From: Planctomycetota bacterium
Lineage (GTDB): Bacteria; Planctomycetota; Phycisphaerae; Sedimentisphaerales; Anaerobacaceae
Direction of reading: 5' to 3'
Length of the DNA: 32,738 nt
Assembly (NCBI GenBank): GCA_020351025.1
Contig: CP070728.1
Coordinates: forward strand, 1,986,722 to 2,019,459
The first letter of the stretch is position 1; each line of letters begins with the position of its first letter. Below, in pieces: positions 14,908 to 23,554 of this stretch. The notes under the pieces are model-generated. The model was not told where the DNA came from and did no database searches. It saw only the letters and a list, made by a program, of their open reading frames with translations. The translations under genes were made by a program, and so were the position numbers.

Positions 14908-14935
14908 TTGAATTTGTCAGCATCTTTTCTATAAT
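14908..14935 (+). promoter_or_regulatory. Sigma70-type promoter of the TRAP/uronate operon
   Basis: TTGAAT, a 16-base spacer and a perfect TATAAT lie 51 bases upstream of dctP. This is the only strong promoter visible before the ten-gene run, so the operon probably starts here. No clear operator palindrome is seen around it. Confidence 0.65.
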
Positions 14936-14986
14936 GCCAAGACTTACAGCTTCTACGAGCTAAAGACTTATAAGGTAATCAATATT

Positions 14987-15976
14987 ATGAAGAAAATTGC
15001 AACTATTGTCTGCGTATTGTTTATATGCTTAAGTGTTTTCGGCATTTTTGGTTGCGGGAAGAAAGACGAAGAAGTGAAGGTATTAAAGCTGGCTCATGGT
15101 CTGGACACAACTCATCCGGTACACAAAGCGATGGTATTTATGGCAGATAGAGCCCAAGAAAAATCTGCAGGCAGATTGCGGATTGATATTTATCCGAGCG
15201 AACAATTAGGCAGTGAACGAGAGTGCATAGAGCAGCTGCAATTAGGCGGGTTAGCAATGACTAAAACTTCCTCTTCGCCTCTGGAAAGTTTCGTACCCAT
15301 GATGAAGGTTCTCGGTCTTCCCTATATTTTCAGGGATTCGGAACATTGCTGGAAGGTGTTGCTTGGGCCTATAGGTAAGGAATTACTGGCTGCCGGTGGG
15401 TCGGTAGGGCTTAAAGGTTTGTGTTTTTATGATGCAGGTGCTCGCAGTTTCTATACGCGGGACAGACCTATCAACACACCGACCGACCTGAGAGGGATGA
15501 AAATACGCGTCCAAAAAAGCAATATGGCGATTAAAATGATTGCAGCAATGGGCGCTTCAGCAACACCAATTGACTGGGGCGAACTTTATACTTCGCTGCA
15601 ACAGGGAGTAGTGGATGGCGCGGAAAACAATCCACCCAGCTTTTACACATCAATGCACTACGAGATTTGTAAATACTACATCCTTGATGAGCACACGCGG
15701 GTTCCGGATGTGCTGCTGATAAGCACCAAGGTTTGGAATGAGCTTTTGCCTGAGTTTAGAAATGTCCTACAGGAGGCAGCGGACGAATCCGTTTCGTACC
15801 AGCGCAAGCTCTGGGCCGAGAAGGAAAAGGAAAATCTCGAAGCGGTTGCAAAAGCGCGGGTGAAAATAAGCCGTCCCGATAAAAGGCCTTTCCAGGATGC
15901 AGTCATATCAATGTGGGAAGAATTTGAAGGGACCGAAATAGGCAGACTCGCAGACAGAATCAAGGCGGTAAAATAG
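14987..15976 (+). CDS. dctP: TRAP transporter substrate-binding lipoprotein (DctP family)
   Basis: The 329-residue protein is the periplasmic binding component of a tripartite ATP-independent transporter. It has a lipoprotein signal (hydrophobic core, IFGC with C23 as the lipidated cysteine). The mature protein carries DctP signatures: LKLAHGLDTTHPVHKA, a LRIDIYPSEQLGSERE segment, and LRGMKIRVQKSNM with the conserved arginine that clamps the substrate carboxylate. QGVVDGAENNPPSFY is the usual late motif. It therefore binds an organic acid, and the downstream uronate genes point to D-galacturonate or D-glucuronate. Because the protein is lipidated, it is likely anchored facing the periplasm. 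The small permease starts three bases after its stop. Confidence 0.92.
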   Translation: MKKIATIVCVLFICLSVFGIFGCGKKDEEVKVLKLAHGLDTTHPVHKAMVFMADRAQEKSAGRLRIDIYPSEQLGSERECIEQLQLGGLAMTKTSSSPLESFVPMMKVLGLPYIFRDSEHCWKVLLGPIGKELLAAGGSVGLKGLCFYDAGARSFYTRDRPINTPTDLRGMKIRVQKSNMAIKMIAAMGASATPIDWGELYTSLQQGVVDGAENNPPSFYTSMHYEICKYYILDEHTRVPDVLLISTKVWNELLPEFRNVLQEAADESVSYQRKLWAEKEKENLEAVAKARVKISRPDKRPFQDAVISMWEEFEGTEIGRLADRIKAVK

Positions 15977-15979
15977 GGC

Positions 15980-16513
15980 ATGCTTACGAAAATTAAAAAG
16001 GTCCTGGACCGAAGTCTCGAAGTACTTGTCACTGTTTCAATGGCTGTGCTGGTATTGGATGTGGTCTGGCAGGTCTTTACGCGATATGTCTTACAGGACC
16101 CAAGCTCATGGACGGAGGAATTAGCAACATTTTTAATGATTTGGGTTGGCATGCTCGGGGCCAGTGTAGCATTGAACAGAGGGGCTCATTTGGGAATTGA
16201 TTATTTCGTCGCAAAGTTGCCAGAGAAAAAACGCTTGTATACGGTATTAGCTGTTTTTGCTCTGGTGGCCATATTTTCACTGCATATCCTGATTATAGGG
16301 GGCATCCAGCTAGTGAGCATTACATTGCGAACGAACCAAGTATCACCAGCTTTGGGTTTGAAGATGGGATATGTGTATCTTGCACTGCCTATCAGCGGTT
16401 TTTTCCTGTTATTTTACAGCGTAGAGCTGTTTGTCGAAACATTTACAGCCCTTATCAAGGGGCGTAGAATAGAACAGCCGCACGATTTTGAATCAACGGC
16501 AGCGATGGACTGA
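15980..16513 (+). CDS. dctQ: TRAP transporter small permease (DctQ family)
   Basis: A 177-residue integral membrane protein with four hydrophobic segments, the DctQ topology. The family motif is present as SWTEELATFLMIWVGMLGA, followed by LNRGAHLGID. DctQ pairs with DctM to form the sodium-driven permease that receives substrate from DctP. It starts three bases after dctP and is followed 54 bases later by dctM. A charged C-terminal tail of about 20 residues follows the last membrane segment. Confidence 0.92.
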   Translation: MLTKIKKVLDRSLEVLVTVSMAVLVLDVVWQVFTRYVLQDPSSWTEELATFLMIWVGMLGASVALNRGAHLGIDYFVAKLPEKKRLYTVLAVFALVAIFSLHILIIGGIQLVSITLRTNQVSPALGLKMGYVYLALPISGFFLLFYSVELFVETFTALIKGRRIEQPHDFESTAAMD

Positions 16514-16567
16514 TATCAGTTAATAGCGCAAAAATATTTCAACACATACGGAAAGAGTAAATCTTAA

Positions 16568-17878
16568 ATGGATACGGCAACAGCGGCGATTTTAGTATTA
16601 GTTCTTAGTTTTATCATACTTTTGGCCCTGAACGTACCGGTAGCTTTCTGCATGGGTATTGCAACGTTGCTGGGTGTCCTTGTAATAGGTGAGCTTCCTT
16701 CGTTTCTTATCATAGCCCAGAAGATGGCTACGGGAATTGACAGTTTTGCACTGCTGGCAATACCATTTTTCATTTTATCAGGTCTGTTTATGGGCCGTGG
16801 CGGCATTGCCCGGCGGCTAATCGACTTTGCAAATGTTTTGGTTGGAAGATTTCGCGGCGGCTTAGCGTTTGTTAATATTATGACATGTATGCTCTTCGGT
16901 TCAATTTCAGGTTCTGCGGCAGCGGCGGTATCTTCGGTTGGCGGGTTCATGATACCCTTGATGAATAAGATGGGCTATCACAGGGATTTCAATACTTCAA
17001 TTAGCATTACCGCTGCAACTACAGGGCTTTTGATACCACCAAGCAATGTAATGATAGTTTACTCTCTCGCTACGGGTGGAATGGTTTCAATTGCAGCGAT
17101 TTTTATTGCGGGTGTTTTGCCCGGGATATTAGTCGGCCTTGGGCTTATGGTAGTAGCGGGCATTATCTCAGTCCGACGCAATTACGGCAAAGGAGAACGA
17201 TTTGGGTTCCGTGAAAGCTTTATGCGCTTCCTGAAAGCTATTCCGGCGCTTCTGCTGATTGTCATTGTATTAGGCGGTATTCTCGGGGGGATATTTACCG
17301 CAACCGAAGCATCAGCTATTGCCGTGGTTTACTCTTTTGTTCTTTCGGTATTTATATACAAAGAAGTCAAGCTTAAGGACTTACCAGGTATAGTACTTCA
17401 ATCAGCAATCACTACTGCGGTTGTTTTTCTTTTAATCGCAACTTCAATGGCGATGAGCTGGTTTTTAGCTCGCGAGAATGTGCCGCAGAATATCAGCGCG
17501 TTCCTACTTAGTTTAACTACGAGCAAGGTGCTTCTTTTGTTAATAATAAATCTAATTCTCCTTGCAGTAGGAACATTTATGGATATGACACCGGCGGTTT
17601 TGATTTTTACACCGATTTTCCTGCCAATTGTAAAAGGTCTGGGTGTACACCCGCTACACTTTGGAATAATTATGATTATGAATCTGTGCATCGGCTTGTG
17701 TACTCCGCCGGTAGGTACGGTTTTATTTCTCGGGTGTGGAATAGCTCATACCACAGTAACCAAAACAATGCGGTACCTGCTTCCGTGTTTTGGGGCTATG
17801 ATAGCTGTGTTGTTTATATGCACATATGTGCCGCAGATTTCGTTAGTTCTGCCACGGTTACTTGAACTGATAAGATGA
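16568..17878 (+). CDS. dctM: TRAP transporter large permease (DctM family)
   Basis: A 436-residue, strongly hydrophobic protein with about a dozen predicted membrane segments, normal for DctM. Recognisable motifs are ALLAIPFFILSGLFMGRGG, the GSISGSAAAAVSSVGG loop, PPSNVMIVYSLATGG and the C-terminal NLCIGLCTPPVGTVLF. It is the transporting subunit and couples sodium influx to uptake of the acid delivered by DctP. The upstream GGAAAGAG can serve as ribosome binding site. The phosphofructokinase gene follows about 57 bases downstream. Confidence 0.95.
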   Translation: MDTATAAILVLVLSFIILLALNVPVAFCMGIATLLGVLVIGELPSFLIIAQKMATGIDSFALLAIPFFILSGLFMGRGGIARRLIDFANVLVGRFRGGLAFVNIMTCMLFGSISGSAAAAVSSVGGFMIPLMNKMGYHRDFNTSISITAATTGLLIPPSNVMIVYSLATGGMVSIAAIFIAGVLPGILVGLGLMVVAGIISVRRNYGKGERFGFRESFMRFLKAIPALLLIVIVLGGILGGIFTATEASAIAVVYSFVLSVFIYKEVKLKDLPGIVLQSAITTAVVFLLIATSMAMSWFLARENVPQNISAFLLSLTTSKVLLLLIINLILLAVGTFMDMTPAVLIFTPIFLPIVKGLGVHPLHFGIIMIMNLCIGLCTPPVGTVLFLGCGIAHTTVTKTMRYLLPCFGAMIAVLFICTYVPQISLVLPRLLELIR

Positions 17879-17923
17879 GCGAACCTTAATTTAATGAGTA
17901 AGCTGAAATGTGGAAGAAATTGT

Positions 17924-17930
17924 AAAGGAG
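17924..17930 (+). promoter_or_regulatory. Shine-Dalgarno fixing the GTG start of the phosphofructokinase gene
   Basis: AAAGGAG lies five bases before GTG 17936. The in-frame ATG at 17894 has no comparable site and would add 14 residues (MSKLKCGRNCKGAV) not expected before the first beta strand of the family. Confidence 0.7.
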
Positions 17931-17935
17931 CAGTT

Positions 17936-19204
17936 GTGATAAGTTCAAAACCTAACGCCATTGTGGCTCAGTCTGGGGGTCCAACGGCTGTAATTAACTC
18001 AAGCGCCTGCGGTGTAATCCAGGAGGCAGTAAAATCAGGCAGAATCGGGCGTGTCTTAGGTGCAGCCAACGGGATATTAGGAGTCTTACAAGAAGACTTG
18101 TTTGACATCTCCGCAGAAAAGCCCGAGACCATCGAGGCACTTAAGCAAACACCTGCTGCTGCCATTGGCTCATGCAGGTACAAGCTAAAATCAATCGAAG
18201 AATCGAAGGCCGACTTTGAAAGAGTACTTGATGTCTTCAGAGCACATAATATTCATTACTTTTTTTATGCAGGGGGCAACGATTCAATGGACACTGCGGA
18301 CAAGGTCAACAGGCTTGCCGCGGATAGTGGTTATGAACTGGCCTGTATTGGGATTCCCAAGACGGTCGATAACGACCTTGCCTATACGGACCACTGTCCA
18401 GGCTATGGCAGCGTGGCAAAATACGTTGCGACCTGCGCGATGGAAGCTGGCAGAGACACTGAAGCACTGTACACTCACGACACGTGCACCATAGTTGAGG
18501 TGATGGGAAGAAACGCCGGTTGGATAGCGGCAGCAACTGGACTGGCTGCACGATGCTCGGAAGATGCACCACATCTTATATATATGCCTGAAGCATCTTT
18601 TTCCTTTGAGAAATTCGTAAGTGACGTCAAAGAAGTACACAAAGAATTTAGTAGGGTATTTATCGTCGCAGGCGAAGGTCTTAAGAACGAAAAAGGCAAA
18701 TATATAACAGCAGATAGGGGAGCATTCAGCGAGGACAGCTTTGGTCATGTACAACTCGGAGGTGTAGCTGACATTCTTAAAGCTGTTATTGAAAAGGAGG
18801 TAGGAATAAAGGCCCGATGTAACAAGCCTGGTACAAATCAGCGAAGCGCTATGCACTTTGCGTCGCTGACGGACGTCAATGAGGCGTATATGTGCGGACA
18901 GATGGCAGTTAAGGCAGCAATTTCCGGTGAAAACGGCAAAATGGTAACGTTGGTTAGAGAAGAGGGGGGTGAATATAAATGCACGACTGGGCTGGCTAAG
19001 CTTAGAGATGTAGCTAACGGTGAAAAGAAAGTACCCGCTAACTACATAAATGACAGGGGCAATCATATAACAGAAGCCTGCCGGGATTATATTCGTCCAC
19101 TAATAAAGGGCGAGGCACCGATTACGATAGGTGAAGACGGCCTGCCTGTGTTTATGAGATTCGAGCGAAAACTGCTGCAAAAGAAACTGCCAAAATACAT
19201 GTAA
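17936..19204 (+). CDS. pfp: PPi-type 6-phosphofructokinase (PfkA family)
   Basis: The protein is 422 residues from the GTG start. It has the PfkA fold signatures AQSGGPTAVINS (residues 11-22), YAGGNDSMDTADK and IGIPKTVDNDL, then MGRNAGWIAA. ATP enzymes have GGDGS and GTIDND; here the second residue pair is GGND (D116) and a lysine precedes TVDND (K142). Both changes are features of pyrophosphate-dependent enzymes, so PPi is the likely phosphoryl donor. The normal reaction is fructose 6-phosphate to fructose 1,6-bisphosphate; PPi enzymes may also use sedoheptulose 7-phosphate. Placement in a uronate operon that includes gnd suggests that it handles sugar phosphates returning from the pentose phosphate pathway. 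A role as kinase of another sugar acid cannot be excluded. uxaE follows 26 bases later. Confidence 0.85.
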   Translation: MISSKPNAIVAQSGGPTAVINSSACGVIQEAVKSGRIGRVLGAANGILGVLQEDLFDISAEKPETIEALKQTPAAAIGSCRYKLKSIEESKADFERVLDVFRAHNIHYFFYAGGNDSMDTADKVNRLAADSGYELACIGIPKTVDNDLAYTDHCPGYGSVAKYVATCAMEAGRDTEALYTHDTCTIVEVMGRNAGWIAAATGLAARCSEDAPHLIYMPEASFSFEKFVSDVKEVHKEFSRVFIVAGEGLKNEKGKYITADRGAFSEDSFGHVQLGGVADILKAVIEKEVGIKARCNKPGTNQRSAMHFASLTDVNEAYMCGQMAVKAAISGENGKMVTLVREEGGEYKCTTGLAKLRDVANGEKKVPANYINDRGNHITEACRDYIRPLIKGEAPITIGEDGLPVFMRFERKLLQKKLPKYM

Positions 19205-19230
19205 TAGGCCGTGCACAGCTGAGAAGTAAT

Positions 19231-20478
19231 ATGATGCTTGGAAAGTACTCATTTGGAATTGGCGATAGATTCGGTCGACAGGGTAAGGCACTGCTACAGG
19301 CCATCATCAAGGCAAAAGAGCAGGGCGTTAATATCACGCCGGTTTGGAATAAATCGCAGCGAGAGCACACAATTACCAAAACTGCGCCGGCTTGTGTCCG
19401 CACCGAAGCCGATGAGGCAGTCAAAGCAATGAAGTGGAAAGATTCATTTTACGTTGACGCAGACCATATCAGCCTGGAAAATGTCGATTTTTTCATTGAT
19501 TCAAGCGATTTTTTTACATTTGACGTAGCCAACTTTATTAATAAGTCCGCGGATGAAAAGGAGCTAACGGGCTTCATAGATAAATACAAAAATCACGTTG
19601 GCTCACTGGCAATTCCAGGAATCGATAAAACCTTCGATATTAGCGCAGCACATCTCGAAGCTATCGCAAGTAAATTTTCGCCGGCGATTAAGCAAGCAGG
19701 TAAAATCTACCGTCATATCGAAGCAGCTAAAGGCGCGGACAATTTTATCACAGAAATCTCGATGGACGAGACCGACCAGCCACAAACGGCGATTGAGCTA
19801 TACTTTATTCTTGTGGCCATTGCCGATGAGGGTATCCCAATTCAGACTATAGCTCCAAAATTCGTCGGACATTTCAATAAAGGTGTTGATTATGTAGGCA
19901 ACGTCGATATATTTGCAAAAAGCTTTGAAGAAAATCTTGCCGTAATTACTTTTGCAACGAGAGAATTTTCTTCGCCCGAGAACCTGAAATTAAGTGTTCA
20001 TTCCGGCAGCGATAAGTTCTCACTTTATGGGCCAATAAACAAGGCTTTGAAGAAATTCGATGCAGGGCTGCATATAAAGACTTCAGGTACAACGTGGCTT
20101 GAGGAACTTGCGGGTTTAGCGATAGCTGATGAAGCTGGCTTATCAATAGCCAAACAAGTTTATGCCAAGGCACTATCGCGATTTGACGAGCTTTGCGGCC
20201 CGTATACAAAGACCCTCGATATTGATAAAAACACACTACCATCAGCAGCTATTGTCGAGCAATGGAGCGGTGCTGATTTTGCCAGCGCATTTCGGCACGA
20301 TAAGTCGTGTGAAAAATACAACGGAAGCTTTCGCCAGCTTTTACACGTTGCTTACAAAATTGCCGCTGAAATGGGCGATGATTTTTTAGATGCTCTGGAA
20401 AAACACGAACAAATAATTTCAAAGAATGTAGCAGAGAACATTTATGAGCGCCATATAATGCCTATTTTTATGGAATAG
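19231..20478 (+). CDS. uxaE: UxaE, D-tagaturonate epimerase
   Basis: The 415-residue protein matches the tagaturonate/fructuronate epimerase family first recognised in Thermotoga. It starts LGKYSFGIGDRFGRQG and holds conserved metal-site candidates in EISMDETD, APKFVGHFNKGVDYVG and LSVHSGSDKFSLYGP, where the acidic and histidine residues would bind a divalent metal. It converts D-tagaturonate, made from D-galacturonate by UxaC, to D-fructuronate, so the galacturonate and glucuronate branches merge at one step and no separate tagaturonate reductase or altronate dehydratase is needed. Its neighbours (SDR reductase downstream, uxaC at the operon end) fit this exactly. A GAGAAG ribosome site precedes the tandem ATG codons. 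Confidence 0.88.
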   Translation: MMLGKYSFGIGDRFGRQGKALLQAIIKAKEQGVNITPVWNKSQREHTITKTAPACVRTEADEAVKAMKWKDSFYVDADHISLENVDFFIDSSDFFTFDVANFINKSADEKELTGFIDKYKNHVGSLAIPGIDKTFDISAAHLEAIASKFSPAIKQAGKIYRHIEAAKGADNFITEISMDETDQPQTAIELYFILVAIADEGIPIQTIAPKFVGHFNKGVDYVGNVDIFAKSFEENLAVITFATREFSSPENLKLSVHSGSDKFSLYGPINKALKKFDAGLHIKTSGTTWLEELAGLAIADEAGLSIAKQVYAKALSRFDELCGPYTKTLDIDKNTLPSAAIVEQWSGADFASAFRHDKSCEKYNGSFRQLLHVAYKIAAEMGDDFLDALEKHEQIISKNVAENIYERHIMPIFME

Positions 20479-20495
20479 CAAAAGGACAAAAACAA

Positions 20496-21314
20496 ATGAA
20501 CAAACTATTTGAGCTGACAAATAAAGTGATAGTGATAACAGGTGGTGGCGGTATTTTGTGCGGCACATTAGCCAGAGCACTTGGCGATGAGGGCGCAAAG
20601 ATAGCTGTTTGGGATATAAATGAAAAAGCAGCGGTTAGCATTGCCAACGAAATAAAATCCAACAAAGCAACATCCGTTGGTGTTAAATGTGATGTGCTGG
20701 ATAAAGAGAGTCTGAAAACTGCCAAAGAAAGAACCGTAGCTGAACTTGGCCAAATCGACATTTTGATTAATGGGGCAGGTGGCAACAAAAAAGAAGCTAC
20801 TACTTCAGAAGATTTATCGTTTTTCGACCTCCCTGCAGATGCAGTACGCTGCGTATTGGAGCTCAATTTCATGGGCACGTTTCTAACGACACAAATTGTT
20901 GCCGAAGATATTGCCAAGCGAGGCGAGGGTGTGATACTGAATATATCGAGTATATCGTCTTTCAGGCCATTGACCAAAGTGATGGGTTACTCTGCCGCCA
21001 AAGCCGCAGTTAATAATTTCACACAATGGCTTGCGGTACATATATGTCAGAACTATTCCAAAGACATTCGCGTGAATGCAATAGCACCGGGCTTTTTTCT
21101 GACCGAACAAAACCGGTTTCTTTTAACGGACGAAAAGACCGGCGAATTGACTGCTCGTGGTAAAGCGATAATCGACCATACACCAATGGCAAGGTTCGGC
21201 AAGCCGGAAGAGTTGATTGGAACTGTTATGTGGTTATTAAGCGATGCAGCAAAATTCGTTACCGGTATCGTTGTCCCGGTTGATGGAGGTTTCTCATCTT
21301 TTGGGGGGGTATAA
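20496..21314 (+). CDS. SDR-family D-fructuronate reductase (D-mannonate oxidoreductase)
   Basis: A 272-residue short-chain dehydrogenase. The NAD(P)-binding motif is TGGGGILCG (residues 15-23), the NGAGG structural motif follows, and the catalytic Ser and YSAAK tetrad are present in NISSISSFRPLTKVMGYSAAK. The early GG-rich motif, the GGNKKEATT segment and the C-terminal VDGGFSSFGGV resemble SDR-type D-mannonate oxidoreductases that pair with UxaE in Thermotoga-like clusters. The expected reaction is D-fructuronate plus NAD(P)H to D-mannonate. This is an SDR, not the long-chain UxuB family of enteric bacteria. AAAGGAC precedes the ATG. The gene lies 17 bases after uxaE. Confidence 0.83.
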   Translation: MNKLFELTNKVIVITGGGGILCGTLARALGDEGAKIAVWDINEKAAVSIANEIKSNKATSVGVKCDVLDKESLKTAKERTVAELGQIDILINGAGGNKKEATTSEDLSFFDLPADAVRCVLELNFMGTFLTTQIVAEDIAKRGEGVILNISSISSFRPLTKVMGYSAAKAAVNNFTQWLAVHICQNYSKDIRVNAIAPGFFLTEQNRFLLTDEKTGELTARGKAIIDHTPMARFGKPEELIGTVMWLLSDAAKFVTGIVVPVDGGFSSFGGV

Positions 21315-21322
21315 ATTGTTTC

Positions 21323-21327
21323 AGGAG
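21323..21327 (+). promoter_or_regulatory. Shine-Dalgarno fixing the start of the HAD hydrolase gene
   Basis: AGGAG lies six bases before ATG 21334. The in-frame ATG at 21244 lies inside the SDR gene and would add 30 residues that are only out-of-frame SDR sequence. Confidence 0.7.
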
Positions 21328-21333
21328 AGCAAA

Positions 21334-22239
21334 ATGCCTGACCCAGCAAAGCCGTTGAAAGATTTCAAGCCGAAAAAGGAATTCTTTGTGGGTATCGATT
21401 CGGACGGTTGTGCTTTTGACACAATGGGAATTAAACAGCGGGAATGTTTCTGTCCGTGGATGATTGCCTATTTTGGCCTACAGCCTGTGGCACAGGCGGC
21501 ACGCGAATGCAAGGAGTTTGGAGACCTTTTCTCAACAACGCGTGGTGCCAACAGACACAAAACAACAAAGCGTATCCTCACAGAGCTATTGCCATCTCAT
21601 CCAATGACCAAAGTTAGAGGTTTCCGGGTCCCACAGTTTCCGCACTATTTTGCCTGGGTAGATGACCCCAAGAGCCTGCTGAGTAATGACGGGCTCAAAC
21701 AAGCCATCGCCGAGACCTCCAATCCGGATGCCAAGCGTGAGTTAGAGCTGGCGCTGGCATGGAGCGAGCGAGTCAACTGGGCTATAGGGGAAATGGTGAA
21801 AGGGATGCCGCCGTTTCCATACGTTCGGGAAAGCTTAGAGAAAATCTCGGCACTGGCTGACGTTATTGTCGTTTCAGCAACTCCGTGGGAAGCACTGCAA
21901 AGGGAATGGGAGGAACATGACCTTGCAAAATATGCAGAGGTTATAGCCGGCCAAGAAATGGGCAAAAAAGCCGAGCACCTTGAATATGCCACCAAGGGCA
22001 AATATGAAAAGCAGCACACTCTGATGGTCGGTGATGCCCCCGGAGATATGAAAGCCGCTAAGGCCAACAATGCTCTGTTCTATCCGATTAATCCCGGCAA
22101 CGAAGTCGAATCGTGGAAGAGATTTCACGATGAGGCATTTGATAAATTTATCAAGGGCAAATACGCTGGAAGTTATGAGGAAAAATTAATTGCCGAATTT
22201 GATGAATGTTTACCTGAAACACCTCCCTGGCAAAGATAA
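21334..22239 (+). CDS. HAD-superfamily hydrolase of unknown substrate in the uronate operon
   Basis: The protein has 301 residues. HAD motif I is GIDSDGCAFDT, with nucleophile D22 and general acid D24. Motif II is VVSATP, a lysine-rich stretch (EMGKKAEHLEY) supplies motif III, and motif IV is LMVGDAPGDM. A helical cap of roughly 120 residues sits between motifs I and II, as in class C1 phosphatases. It should be a cytoplasmic phosphatase, but the substrate is not evident. Position between the fructuronate reductase and the LarA-like gene, with gaps of 19 and 10 bases, points to a phosphorylated sugar or sugar acid of this pathway, or to removal of a dead-end phosphate. Two phosphatase-like steps are not part of any textbook uronate route. 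Confidence 0.75.
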   Translation: MPDPAKPLKDFKPKKEFFVGIDSDGCAFDTMGIKQRECFCPWMIAYFGLQPVAQAARECKEFGDLFSTTRGANRHKTTKRILTELLPSHPMTKVRGFRVPQFPHYFAWVDDPKSLLSNDGLKQAIAETSNPDAKRELELALAWSERVNWAIGEMVKGMPPFPYVRESLEKISALADVIVVSATPWEALQREWEEHDLAKYAEVIAGQEMGKKAEHLEYATKGKYEKQHTLMVGDAPGDMKAAKANNALFYPINPGNEVESWKRFHDEAFDKFIKGKYAGSYEEKLIAEFDECLPETPPWQR

Positions 22240-22249
22240 AGGCTCAGAA

Positions 22250-23530
22250 ATGGTAATCGAACGGCAGAATAAAGACGGTTTCATCACAAGCAACGAGGGC
22301 AGCGAAGCAATTGCCGAGTTCTTTAGGCAAAACGATTACACCGAAAAACGGATTTTACTGATAATACCGGATGATACCCGTTCCGGTCCTGTAGACGAGA
22401 TATTCCAGAGCATCTACGATTGCATATCTTCAAGGGTAAAGGCCCTTGATTGTTTAGTTGCACTTGGTACACACCAACCAATGACAGAAGAGCAAATCTG
22501 CACGAGATTGGGTATAAAGCAAGAGAAGCGCAATAACAAATATACTTTGGTAAAATTCTTCAACCACGAGTGGGATAAAAAAGAAACATTCATTTCAATA
22601 GGAAAAATCACCGCTGATGAAATTCACGAGATAAGTAACGGCCTTTTTCGTGAGGAAGTTGATGTCGCAATTAACAAGCTGATTTTAGATTATGATGAGT
22701 TTTTCATCTTAGGCCCGGTATTTCCACACGAAGTTGTAGGCTTCTCAGGTGGTCACAAGTACATTTTTCCCGGGATTGCAGGTGCTGAAATCATAAATTT
22801 CTTTCATTGGCTCGGCGCAGTTATCACAAATTCGGTGATAAACGGCAACAAATGGACACCGACAAGGCTGTTGGTCGAGAAAGCTGCTTCGTTTATAAAA
22901 ACAGCACACAAGTTATTCGCCATTGTTTCTGCCGACAACAAACTCAAAGGACTATTTATTGGCGATTGTACGCAGGCCTGGGAAAAAGCAGCTGATTTAT
23001 CTGAGAAGGTCCATATTGTCTATAAGGACAAACCGTACAAGACGGCTTTGGGCATAACGCCACAGATGTACGACGACATCTGGACAGCTGGAAAAGTTAT
23101 GTACAAATTGGAACCTATCGTTGCCGAGGGAGGCACGTTAATCATCTATGCTCCACACATCAGTGAAATTTCCTATACACACGGCAAAATCATTGATAAA
23201 ATCGGTTATCATACGCGCGATTACTTTCTCAAGCAGATGGATAAATTCGCCGGCATTCCTCGAGGCGTGATGGCACATTCAACACATGTTAAAGGAATCG
23301 GCACATATATAGACGGCATTGAAAGACCACGGATAAATGTGGTGCTGGCCACAGGCATCAGCCGCGAACGATGTCGAAAGGTAAATCTTAGTTACATGAA
23401 TCCCAACCAAATTGATATAGCTAATTATGAAAATAAGGAGGACAGAGGTATCCTTGTTGTACACAATGCGGGAGAAATACTATACAGACTATCAAGAGGA
23501 GAGATACCAACAATCCCTAACGAACAGTAA
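22250..23530 (+). CDS. LarA-like nickel-pincer-dependent hydroxyacid epimerase/racemase (DUF2088)
   Basis: The protein has 426 residues, close to lactate racemase LarA. Residues that matter in LarA are all present with exact spacing: R44 in DDTRSGP, H75 in LGTHQPM, H160 in FPHEVVGFSGGHK, K170 (cofactor attachment, ten residues after H160) and H186 (nickel ligand, sixteen after K170). LarA-family enzymes use the nickel-pincer nucleotide cofactor and epimerise alpha-hydroxyacids; a D-gluconate 2-epimerase has been reported among homologues. Beside a reductase making D-mannonate and a 6-phosphogluconate dehydrogenase, conversion of D-mannonate to D-gluconate is a fitting but unproven role. The larBCE cofactor genes are not in the window. 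ATG 22250 follows the HAD stop with AAAGG upstream; ATG 22190 would overlap the HAD gene by 50 bases. Lactate or another hydroxyacid is the alternative substrate. Confidence 0.85.
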   Translation: MVIERQNKDGFITSNEGSEAIAEFFRQNDYTEKRILLIIPDDTRSGPVDEIFQSIYDCISSRVKALDCLVALGTHQPMTEEQICTRLGIKQEKRNNKYTLVKFFNHEWDKKETFISIGKITADEIHEISNGLFREEVDVAINKLILDYDEFFILGPVFPHEVVGFSGGHKYIFPGIAGAEIINFFHWLGAVITNSVINGNKWTPTRLLVEKAASFIKTAHKLFAIVSADNKLKGLFIGDCTQAWEKAADLSEKVHIVYKDKPYKTALGITPQMYDDIWTAGKVMYKLEPIVAEGGTLIIYAPHISEISYTHGKIIDKIGYHTRDYFLKQMDKFAGIPRGVMAHSTHVKGIGTYIDGIERPRINVVLATGISRERCRKVNLSYMNPNQIDIANYENKEDRGILVVHNAGEILYRLSRGEIPTIPNEQ

Positions 23531-23554
23531 AGAAAATTAGAAGGGGAACACAAA

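Noticed and set aside
17894-17935. ATG 17894 as start of the phosphofructokinase
   Set aside because: No ribosome site, and the added residues do not precede this fold; GTG 17936 has AAAGGAG five bases upstream.
18284-19066. 260-codon open frame on the - strand
   Set aside because: It lies wholly opposite the phosphofructokinase gene, has no ribosome site or recognisable motif, and the + strand gene is certain.
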